DNA from: Anarhynchus alexandrinus
Taxonomy: Eukaryota; Chordata; Aves; Charadriiformes; Charadriidae
Assembly: GCA_008711295.1 (NCBI GenBank)
Contig: VUYV01000015.1
Span: 1,445,054 to 1,509,053 of the forward strand
Direction: 5' to 3'
DNA: 64,000 nt
Below are positions 50,901 through 62,900 of the stretch, piece by piece. The translations under genes and the position numbers were made by a program. Every line of letters begins with the position of its first letter. Position 1 is the first letter of the stretch. The notes under the pieces were generated by a model. It ran no database searches. It was not told the DNA's origin and saw only the letters and a list, made by a program, of their open reading frames with translations.

Positions 50901-53900
50901 CAGTCTTCTCACTTTTTTCTCCTCTTACTACTTTTCTCTTTTCTCCCTTTTTTTATCTGTGTCTGCTCATAGGGGAAAAATGTCTTTTGAAACCAAGACT
51001 ATCAGGATAAATTATGTGGAAATCAAGATGTTAAATCTAATACAACTTCAGCTAAAAATGATGACAGTTGTGTTCATTGAATGACCCGTGTGTTCTCTTC
51101 CATTTCTTAACTTTTAAAACTCTAGGACATTTAATCCTGCAGACTATACGGAGTCTTCTGCCACTGATGGCTTTGGGACAAAATCAGAGATTTGGGAGAC
51201 TGGTCAGAATGATGCAGATGATGGAACTGGTAAGATGCTTTAAGAAGTGGAAGGATTGGAATGAAGACCTGTAGGAAATTGCAGTTAAAATAACTGTTCT
51301 GTTAGTGTTCAGTTAACTACTGAAAATGTGAGTACATCTCACATGACACAGATATTAGTTCATTTTTATAGCTTAACTGCTACTAAAGTGCAGAGCACAT
51401 ACTGTAGCCTGAGTGACTTTCTGGTTAGAATGAAGGGAAGGCAATTTGCAGTTTTTCTTTTTGTTTTAGTACTAGCAATCCCTTGAGAGACAAAGGGATT
51501 TGAAGAGTTATTGGAAGAACCTTGTATATGAAGAACTGTTTAGATATCTTACATACTGCTTAAGAGCTCACCTAATGTAGTTAAAGACTGTAAGTAGTAC
51601 TAAAAGTGATTGGTCCATAGGCATTGGGCAATAGGGTGTGAATATCTAAGTAGAAGAAGAAAAAGAAAAGAAAAACGATTTTCAAATATGAATCCACTCA
51701 GTGGCACTGGGATGGCTTTGGAAGACCCACCTGTACAATGCAGGAATGTAAGGATGTGAGTGTCTCAGATGGAGGAGATTTCCACGATGTGCCAGCCTTG
51801 AAGAGAAGAATTATTAACTAAGGCACGAGTAGGAACTTGAATGGAAGCCAAAAGAGCGGTCTGCCTGTCTGAAGATAGAGGCAGCTGTGTGTCTCTATGA
51901 AGTTTCAAGTGTGAAGTGTGCGCTCCTGGTTAAAGGCAAGTGACAGACATAGTTTGGAAAGGAACCACTTAAACAGTGGTCTCATGGGGATTCAGAAATT
52001 AAGAATGTGACCTGCTTGTCTGTGATTGGGAAAACAGGATACCTTGCTGCTTCCCGTGTTCTGTGACAGGAGATGAAGACAAAGGAAACGCTGTATCAGG
52101 ATGGAGAAGTTAATGTACGTTATTGTCCACACTTGGGAACCACTGAGTGATAGATTATTTTTTTTTAACCACAGAAAAGGGTAACTCTTCTCATCTACTC
52201 ATTGCTGAAGTCTATTCAGATGATTTTTTTTTTTCCCTCAAGCCCTGTGTCAAGGGTGAAAGCAAAAGACTGATTCTGGAGGTCAGGGTGTGCTCCATTG
52301 AACTCTGTGCTGAGCTGCTTGAGATGCAGCTTTCTAAACTTCATGCAAGCCATTTTCCATTTAACCAGAGAAGACGATAACAGGCACAGAGTTTAGAAGG
52401 ACTTAATAGATAGCTGTCTTGTCACTCTCAGTGCTTTTTAGACCAGTGGGGGAGAGTGGCACTGAGTATATTAGTGGTTATTGAAAGGGAGCTCTTTTGC
52501 CAAATATAGCATCTTTCCAAGGAATTACTTTTGAAATGACTTGGTGCTCTAGTGGAAACAGAAATGCATCTTTTACTTTCACTCATGTTAGTTTTTCAAA
52601 TAAATTAATCTGATAATGAATTAGGAGGACACCTAATGACTTGAAAATTTCTGTAGGAATACTGATACTGTTGTTTCCTATATGGTAGTGGAGGGCAGGG
52701 TATGTTGTCAAAGATACTGCAGAAGCATAAGGTTAACTAACCAAAGAAAAAGACAAGAAAGGCATGAGGAGGCCGGACCAGAGGTAGAAAATTCACTGTT
52801 TAGTTATTAATGAATGCAACTGTAAGGCTGAGGCTTACAAATGACTGACTACTGCTCCACTTCCCAAGTGAGTGTGAACGTTTTGTGACCCTCCCTGCTC
52901 TCTGGGTAGCTTTCATGTGCCTTTCCTATGGCAACCTCTGTTTCTTCTTGTAGGCATCTCCTCAGTCTTTAGTAATGGAAGAATTCTGCCTAGGAATAAG
53001 AGTAGCTTGGCGTGGCTAAATAGATCGCCGTAAGAGTATAAGTGTGTCTACATGAGCAAACAGATTGGTGGAAATGCAAAGTACACTAGTTGATGTGTGG
53101 AACGCCTTTTTGGATGCCAAGTGCATTTTTGCTGTTAGGCTGTGCACGTCACCAAGAACAGCACTGTACTTCAGTAACAAAACTTAAGGCATGTGTGTGA
53201 AAGTTGGGGAGCACGGTAAGGAGAAGAAGGTGAGAGAAGGCATTTGGGAATTTTCCCTGGTCTTGTCAGATTAGTGGTTCTTAGAGGTATGAATGAGTGA
53301 ATGTCAGTGTGAGGAGTGAGTTCCTGCAAAATCACTTGGTTGGTGAAAATTTAAAGTAAGCTAGCTGAGCGTGAATGGTCTTCTTGGGTGCTAAGTACCT
53401 TTTTGCTACTAATCTTAATTTCAGAGCAAGTAGAAAAGGCACCGTAACTGACAAAACAAAAATGTCTCTCTATATATATGACTATAGGAAGAATGTTTTG
53501 TTTTAAAGTGTGTCTTCTTTAGACAAGCCGTGGGAAAGTCAAAAATAGTCCCTGATCCAAAAAGAAGAGATATCTTTAAAAAGAGTAGTCTTTAAAATTG
53601 AATCATTTAGTTTAGTCCAAGTGGGAAGCACTTTCAACCTTGTGATGGAAGGCATCTTGAGGGTTATTAGAGGAGGCTGCAGCTGGGTTAGTAGTTTTAA
53701 AGCAGAAGAGAGTGTCCTGGGAAGGAAAATGGAGGCAGCGGTAGGGAGAAGGAGAGCCAGACAAGGCGTGGGGCTGGAAGCAGTTGAGCTGTTGATTTGG
53801 CTCGTTAATTACAAATACTAGTTTTCAATTGGTGTGTTTTTCACTTAATGTACAGTGCTGTTATGTTAGCTACAAAACAACAGTCCCAGTAATAAATAAG

Positions 53901-56900
53901 TTATTATTGTGGAGTTACTAAATATGTGAATAAGGGTGATGTCTATGGATGGAAATCCGTAAAGCCTGCAAGTGGGCTAGTGATGGATGTCAGATAAGAG
54001 TATTCACAGAGGAAGAACAGGATGGAAATCCCTCTCTCTATTCCTCATTACCCTGTCCCATTTCTTCTTTCATCTAAAAAGAAAGAAAACAAAATTAGCT
54101 CATATTAGCTACTTGGAAAATTAGTGTCCTTCATCTGCAGTTACATTAAAAACTAGATAACTGGGCAACTACCTAGTGAAACAAAAACGGTTTTGCTTAT
54201 CAAAATGTCTTCTGAAGACATCATGCAAATATTAACTCCCTGTGGAGTTCTGAGTATTTAGTATTTCTGCTTTAAGCCAGTTCTGGGAAAGGATCAACAT
54301 TTGCAATTAAAGAGAAATACATTATTTGTTTCCAAAATGTAGTTACTCCAATATGTGCTCTGAAAGTGCTCTAGAACCTCCTGTCCTGAATTGCTACAGG
54401 TGCCAGAGGAATCACAGTAGCCTGAATGAAAGGTGTTTCTAGGTGTACCATTGTGTAATCTTATAGAAAAGCTAGTTGGTTCTGTGGAGGTAAAATTTAG
54501 TGTTGTTGGTTGAAATAAAAAGAGAGTAAAGGGCAAATCCTTAACAGTTCATAACATTTAAGTGTAATTGTGTTCCAAATAATTCAGTGTCAGTTTTCCT
54601 GCATCCTATTTTTTATAGAAGTAATGTACAACTGAAAGGCAAAGAGAAGGGACTGGTGGGAGGAAACAAAATGACCAATCCTCATCCAAAAGGGAGTAAA
54701 CTTGAACAGCATGATTAGTATTTTCTTACAGGCATGCTGAGTATTCAGTCTCTTACCTTTTTTGTAACGCACAAGGGAGTGGGAGATCCTGAATGACAAA
54801 TCACAGCAGTTCTTATAAATAAATTATGTTGGAGGTGGTCACTTTTCAAAGTGGGTTATGAAAATGGTATTATGTTCTGGTAATTTACTGATACCTCTAC
54901 TTTGATAGAGTTTCATAAATTTCACAGCAAAACTTCCTTCATTATCTTGGTTATGAGAAGCCTTAAATGACTCTGAAACTGAAGAACAACAAGAAAGAAA
55001 AAATAAGTTATAGTGTAACTGTCAAGGGGGAGGAAGAGAATTGTGTAGCGTGGAAGTTACAAGGTAGTTGTTGTTTTTTAAGGACTGCTATAAAAGTCGG
55101 AAGGAACATTTTAAGCACACCTTCAGGTCATTCTAGAATGTGAATGTAATCCAGAAGGAAAGAATTGGTACATAAGCTTGGGATAAACCAAAATAAAATT
55201 ACCTGGGGTCTAATATCTATGGCTGACTATTCAAAAAAGGGAAAAAAAAATAGTGTGACAGGAAGTGAAGAATTGGAAGAAAATAGCTGAAGACTTACCA
55301 GAAACGTATGGTATAGCCTTTATTGGCTTTATAACTTTCTAAAACTGAACTTGTTACAAAGGGAAACAGGATAGAGTCACAGAGACATCTAGGTTGAAGT
55401 TGCCATGACAAGGAGCCTTGAAAACACAAAGTATAAGTTCAGTGGAAAACAGAGAACTCTTAAATTATAGTGCTTTGCAAGGATTGGGGGTAAAGCTTTG
55501 GAAAGAGGATATATGGAGTTCCAATAACTGCAAGGTGGATTTTGGACTAAAAGAAAATTGATACACTGGTGTCAAGATTGGACTTGGAAGCCCCTCAAAT
55601 AGGAGGAAGGCATTAGCAAAGTGGCTTTAATGCAGAGAAGAGCAGTGAAATAACTGAGGCTGGAAGGATTGAGTTGGGAAGGGAGAGTGTTAATAAGTGG
55701 CAATGATAAACTTAGCAGCTTGAGTAAACTAATAAAAGGGTGAAGGGTTGTACTCTGTATTTAAGAAGAGTAAATGCACAGAACCATGGTCATAAGTAGG
55801 AGCAAGAGATAAATGTTTAAACTGAACGTCAGGAAAATGTACCAAGTGTACCAAACAGGGTTGGTTTCCCAAAGGTGGTGGGGAATGCTCAAGAGTTGGA
55901 CTTGATTTTTCTGAGCTCTTTTTTCGTTGGTTTTAGTAGACTCCGAGTTTGTTGTTAGAATTCTGGCACCAACATGAGGTTTGTCATCTACAGAGGCAGG
56001 CCTTGCTGATTGATGGGAGATAAATATAAGCGGGGCACATACCAGGATGTATACCTTTAAAGAAGAAATATCAGAGGAAGGGGTCCTGTGCTGGTCAGGA
56101 GAAGGGAAAGAAAATCAGCTGTTTCTCTAAAAACTGCTTTTCCTGTTTTCCAAAATTTCTGTGGAAATGTATGGATTAGAAATTTGAGGCATTGTAGTAA
56201 TTTTGCTGTGCTGGGATATGATTACTAGTTATTTTTCAAGTACCTTGATATTTTGCAGCATGTAGAAACCTCCTGGTTAGGGGCTGTTTGGTAAAATGTG
56301 AGCATGAGATGTTTCAGGCAACTCTATATTGCTCCACAGAGCCAACACAGAGTGGATGTTACCTTGCTCAGGACCTGCCAGATAATTTTGGATTCCAAGG
56401 TATAAACCTCCTCCCGTGTATATCTTCGTGGTAGGCCTGTTTGCCTCACTGGGTTAGTGCCATTCGACCCGTCTTTGCCCAGAAGACAGTGCTTTGCAAA
56501 GGTGTACAAAAGAATGCACTAATGTTGTGAAGGCATTAGTACAAACTGGTTTTGATACTGTCTTCAGGGGGCTTGTTTCTGGATGAATGTATCTTGGAGG
56601 GTTCCTGGGTTAAGTAAAAGGAGATGATTAAAGCAGTAGTTCTTTTGCTTTTGTACTTGACCAAATGTGATGGTAGCAGGAACTTTACTGCTGGTGTTTT
56701 CTTCACTCATGGTTATGTAGATTAAAGCTCTGGTTGCTGCTGGGATAACCTTCCCTATGCTTACACTGTTGGGCAAGGTTTTCAGTCCATTTAGTGATCT
56801 TGCATGTCTGTGTCTGCTGTTTCCTATGGAAGGGATCAGGTTTTTGCATCCATAGGGTCGGTTCCTGTAGTTTTCCCATTGCCACATTTTGCGGATTATG

Positions 56901-59900
56901 TGCCGTGCTCCAGTGTTCACCAAATAAACTGCCACAAGTTATGGGAAGAAGTGTTTTGCAGCTACAGTGGAAGTTTATTGACTCTTCTGCTGCCATTATG
57001 TGATTCATAATGTTTTAAATAAAATTACTGTAGCAGGAGAAGAGATTTGGGTTGTTCTGCCCTGAGAAGAGAGTTAACAGGTTGGAAAGGAGCCTCCAGA
57101 GGCGTACCTTGGGTCTTGAATTTGAGTATGTTGAAAGTAGGATTATGGATGTCAGAGCAAGTGTTGTGGTTTTGTTTTGTTCAGGTTCTGTGTGAATTTG
57201 TGCGTGTAACTGAGACATCCCATGGGCGGGCTGAGTAACCTCTCACTATCATTGAGGACACGGGAGGAAATTCTTCAAATGTTTTGGATTAATCACGGCT
57301 TGCAGACGTGTTTGTACAAATTATGTCTGGTTATCATAGTGGCCAAGAAATTCCTGACATTAGAAATAAAAGGGGAAAAAAACACCTCAAAATTTTTTAA
57401 ATCTGCAGACCAATTTTCTAGAGCTTCCCATGTTTCCAACCATCATCTTTGTGTTCCACTAGTAATGAAAACATGTTTGCTTGTAAATCAGAAGGGTTGA
57501 AATATGACATTGTGCTTTTAGCTTGTAACTGGTTTCTTTCTTTCCCCAAATTACGATAGGAGCATGGAAAAACTCAATAGAAGAATGGACAGCGGAAGAC
57601 TGGAATGAAGATGTAAGTGTACACTGTTGGATAGACTGATTGCTTATTTACCCTTTTCAGAGTTTCTCTGTTGTCGTCAAAAACTAAATGTTCGAAGTAA
57701 TACTTTGCTGTATGCATATGCAATGATATTTCTTTCTGTGTTTCTTGCTGTAATTCCTGTTTAAAAATATACATATATATTTAGATAAGCTTATTTTTAA
57801 AAATAAAACTGAATAAAGAAATATTAATTTATTTTGCTGGGTGGACAATACATAGATAATAAAATATTAAGTTTTATCCCAAATTAAGTGTTTGTGAATT
57901 ACAGTTCTCAGCTGCTCAATGCTCATGGGTGTTAACTGCATGCTATTGTGTAGAGATTTGAAGCCATATTATCATGACTTTTATGTAATGAAGTGCTGAA
58001 GTTTATTACCAACTTTAGGCTCCTGATTTGATGCTTTTTATTTAAAATCTGCATAATTGTTCCACTTAGTCCACTTCATAGTATTAAACAAAGGAGATAG
58101 TATGCTGAAGTTAGCACTTAAGTGCCTCATTCCTGTTGTTTCATCGTGATGTGTTGTCTAAAGTACTACAACAGTTTTGGTTCTTGTTCTTTATCAGGCA
58201 AAGGATATCTTCATGTCTGCAAAGTATTTGGCATTTGTGATCATCACGTGAAAATCGCATTTGTGATTTTAAGGTTTTAGGTATTGTGGTATTGTACAAG
58301 AGCTTAAGCAGTTCAGAAAACAGATGAGGTAACAAGAAATAGGGAAAGGAATAATTAGATTTTAGGAATTTTTTCATCTTTTATAGGAAAATCCATTATT
58401 CCAAGTTTATTTTCAGAAGAGTAAGAGATTGTCTTGAAGTCATCCCTTTTGTCCCCTCCTGTAGGGTGGCATGTGAATATAATGTGTGAATATATTGTAT
58501 AACAGATATGGAAACTGTCCTTACCTAAAGAGGGGTGTGTCTTTCAAGAAAATAAAAGAAAGGATAAAATTCCTAGGATTTTGGTATCAGTTACAGCTAT
58601 CAAAAGCTGGCGTCTTCTTTTAAACCTGTCCTCCATTTCTGCAGTGTATGCTAAAGGTGGACTGTGGGCTAAGGATACTGAAAATTTCTGGCCTTGTTTC
58701 ACACCCCTGTTTGATTCTGGTACAATATGGCATATGTAGTACAGGAGGGGTGTTGAGCCAATGCTATCTAGGGATAGAATTTTTTTAGTTAATTATTAAG
58801 CCTGAGTAATTTGCACATGAATCTTAAAAGGCCAGCAGATGAAATTTCTAGCTTGTTGTTAGTTTTTATTAATTTTGGAGTGCTGGAAAAATCCCTGTAA
58901 CCTAGGAGAAAGTTGTTAATGTGCTGATGTTCAGAAAGAATGAATGAAATGGCAAACTGCAGAGAAATTAGCCCAAAACAACCCTGCTGGAAAAATAAAG
59001 GAAAAATTGAATCATCTGATTTTAAAAAAAAAATAAATAGAAGTGTAAGAATACAGCTTGTGCTGTGCAGTGTAGTTTTATGGAAAAAAGGCCCACTTCA
59101 AATAAACCTGATCTTAGTAAATTACTAAGATAGAAGATATAGTGAAGATAGAGTATGTTCTTATAAGAGATTTGATCTCCATCTTTTGTTCTAAGAATAA
59201 TGACATACTATCACAAAATACATTAAAATCTGCATTGCAAATTTGAGCAAATAAATGTTTTGCAGGAGGACCCTTACTGATCGTGGGCATTTCTAGGAGG
59301 GCTGTAGAGGAATTGTCCCAGGCCAGATGCCATCTAGTGTCTTCATCAATGATTTGGAAGTAAAAATAAAATCACTGCTGAATAAAATGTGTGAGAAATT
59401 AAAAAAAAAAATAGAAATGGCAATTAAAAGTAAGCCAGTCATGCAGTGAAATCTAGACCTCTGCTAGACTTGACCTGCTCAAATGACAAATGCTTTAACA
59501 GAGCCAAATGCCCATTTGCTTTATAAGAATAGAGGCACACCTCCAAAACGAGGCTATTTTCTGGAAAGCAGCAACTGAAAAATTTTTAGGATTGTAGTAG
59601 ATGATGAAAAAAGAACAGCTCAGCATGACCTCCTAAAGGGCTGATGTGATGGCAAAAAAGCAGTATTGTAGTCTTTTTGCCTGTATGCACTCTTCCCTGT
59701 CTCTTAATCATTCTTGATTTGTATTTCTGTATGTGGACTCTCCTGAACTTGATTCTGAAGTACTGCATCCAATTATTCATTGCTTTTACAAAACAAAAGT
59801 TGTGGAAAATAGCTGAAAATTACTTACTGATAGAAGAGGTGCTTGAGAGTGAGACTTTTAGTTTACTGAGTCTGAAAAGGTTGCTTTATTAGCATATAAT

Positions 59901-62900
59901 GGGCTCTGGTTTTAGTCTAACAGAAAAATGCATAATATGAACATGTGCCTGGAAAATGGAGCCAGGCATTTAAATGTCTAATAAACAAACAGCTCTAGTA
60001 GCATGACTAATGATTGAAACAACGAAGGAAGCTGATGTATTTGCTGTCTACAGATAAAGACCAGGTGGTTTTTTGAAGAGTATTTTTGTTTAAATGTGGT
60101 GTTACCTAGTCAGATACAAGTTAGGAGCAGGTGAGTGAAATTTAGTGTTATTTGACCAGAGAAGGATTAGATTTTTGAGATCTAATAGTCCTGTCTGGTA
60201 TTTATCTATACTAGTGAGTATTGAGCAAGTATCGTAGGTTGTCAACGTGCTCTTAAATAGAGTCAAAACTAGTTGCAGTGAAAATAGGAGTTTGTATTTT
60301 GTTAAAGGGAACTTCAGGACATAGACAATGAAGGACCAGACAATGTTGAGGTACTGTGGATAGCTCTGGGTTTTCCTCATAAAATTGTGATCATATTCTA
60401 CTGGCTAAAGAAAATAAAGTTTATCTAAAAAAACTATCAGAAGGGGAGAAATAGAATACATACAAATTGCTGGAAAGTGGATGAAGGCACACATTTTCTG
60501 TACCATATTGGTAGTCTTAGTTTCCATTTGAAACAACAGCAACACTTATAAAAAAAAAAAGGGAAAAAAAAAGTGTATTTTAGTGGGAATGTTTCTTTTA
60601 TCAGGAAGCAGCATGAGAACTTGTTTTAATTTCTTTAACTTCAGTACATCATGTCATAACAGTAATAAGGTTTTGTTTTTTCTGATTTATTGATGGAGTA
60701 TATTTTTTCCTGTTATCCTCACCTATCAACCGGCCATACGAACTGCTAGCTACTTGCTAAATGTATGGTCTGTTTGGTGATTGGAGAATGATTTTTATCA
60801 TAGGAACAGGAGCTGAAAAGTACAGGCATTTCACTGCAGATGGAAGGAATGCCCTTGTGAGGCCGATGTTTTCAAATGGTTCACAACCATTCATTTAGTT
60901 CTGGAAAATGCCAGAGCATCAGTAAAAGATTTGTGATTGTAGTGTATGGTGAGCATAAATAACTTTGTTAGGAGATGATATTTCTTCTAAGATAAATACT
61001 AGGTACATCTGTGTAATAAAACTTTGGCTGCTGCACGAAGTATGTGTTTTGATAAATGCCGTAATCCCAGCAGATTTATGAATTAGGTGCTTGATTGGAG
61101 TTTATGGCGGTGATTTTGCCACAGGATGTAGTGTAAACTTCAATGTTGCCAACTGAGCTTGTAGCTGGAGACTTTTGTTTTGCATGCTGGCTCCCTTGAA
61201 GAGAAAATTTCCTCTCTCATACAATGTGTTAAGCATGCTTTTGTGTTGTCAAAAACATCCTCAGGCTCCTCAATTTACTTAGTTTTAAGGATTCATCAGT
61301 GTTTTAGCCACAGTTAGTCTTATCCAGGCTTATGTGAGCATAAGAAACTATTGACATTGCAAAGAATTTAATATTTAACCAAGGGATTGCAGACCATAGG
61401 CTGCTGCTTGTGCTGTTAGCTGACCTCCTTGTGCCATATAATGCACGAGTCTCATAACACTACAAAAACTACAGTACATGTTGTTCTAAAATAACATGTA
61501 CGATGGGGAGAGGGCTGAACAATAGAGAAACAGCCTTTTTAATTGCAGATATGCTTGAACTGAATCTTCTTTCTTTGTTTTGGTCCGTGTATAGAGTTGT
61601 GGGCTGGCAGCATTATGCACAGGACAGAGTTCCAGAAAGATGAGGTTAAAATATGTTGTATTGACAGCAAGGAAAGGGAAGGAAGTGGAGGGAGGAACTG
61701 TGGTGGTACTCATTTTTTCGTGACACAGTGTTGCACAGAAGTGGGTGCCAGAAGACTACATGAAACATTTGAACTTTGCCTCTGAGTGGCAAGTGATTGC
61801 TCCCAGTCAGCCCTTCTGCGTCCTGCTTAAATTATTTAATATGAGAATCCCAATCAGATGACCGTGTTCAGGGATATATGTGGTTTCAGTTAGAGCTGCT
61901 GGTGGCATGGCAGATGAAATTGGCTCATGTCCATGGTGTCCTTTAAACTGGGCTGCTACAACCAATGCAGTTAAAAACGCATAATTACCTGGAAGAGCTG
62001 TATTCAAATGTCACATTCTAAAGGGTTTCTTTGTGAGTGTTTGAATAGGTCAGTTATTTAGTCTGAATACAAAGCTACACCAGGGTAGTTAAGGGTGATT
62101 TTGTGCAAATTTAATTTAAAATATAACCATTATATGTGCATATCTTTATTTTGTTAAACCTAACCTGTACTGGCTTAAGACCTATTCTAGTTGACAAGTA
62201 TTTCTCTCAAAAGAAAGGAATTAGCCCTAAGAACTTGTAGCTGTTTAACTACTATTTTCTAAAAAAGAAAAGCTATTAAAAAAAAGCCAAAACGGTAAAC
62301 AACCAACCCCCTACAAACCAAAATTAATGCTTCTCCCAATCAGGTCACCTTCCCCAGTTACCTGTGCAAGTATCTATCTTTATTGTAACATCATGGAGAA
62401 AGCAGTACAGTTTTCTGCTGTGGATGGTCTGACTGGTTATACTAGCATAAGCAATTACATGGTTCTCCCTTTATTATTGTTTTTGAGCTTGTGCTCGCAG
62501 AGCAATCAGTTTAAGATGTTATTGCAACCCCCAGCAGAAGTGCCAAGAAGGGACCACAAATGCTAGTTCACTGTACAGACCTGAGTGCAAACCTGCCTCC
62601 AGTGGTGATGTGAAACACAGGGATACATGAAATGAGTGGGAAGGGTGCAATGAGTTAGACTTCTGCAACAAGTTATCAGAGCTGCTCTGATGATACACCA
62701 GCTGTCACTTAATTACTTTCTACTGGTATATTTTTCAGTTAAACTGTTGCTCAAACTGATGTAGTTACATTGGTGTACCATTGTGTGTGTTCACTTGATC
62801 AAATTTCCTAACACTTTTAATTAAATTGGTACTTCATTCTATGGAGAAGACTTTGCTGAAGTTTAACTACGTGTTTTTGTCTTTTTAAGCAGAGCTGGTT

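Larger units (their letters stand above)
51230..56339 (+). other. UBAP2: UBAP2 intron 8 (5.1 kb)
   Basis: It is noticeably purine-rich on the + strand compared with the T-rich earlier introns. It contains a diverged tandem duplication (53040-53185 and 53304-53455) and an old LINE-like stretch near 55610-55915. No gene is recognised. Confidence 0.75.

Noticed and set aside
62687..62760. C-box-like CTGATGA with downstream CTGA
   Set aside because: The C box starts with C where a purine is needed, and no terminal stem forms.
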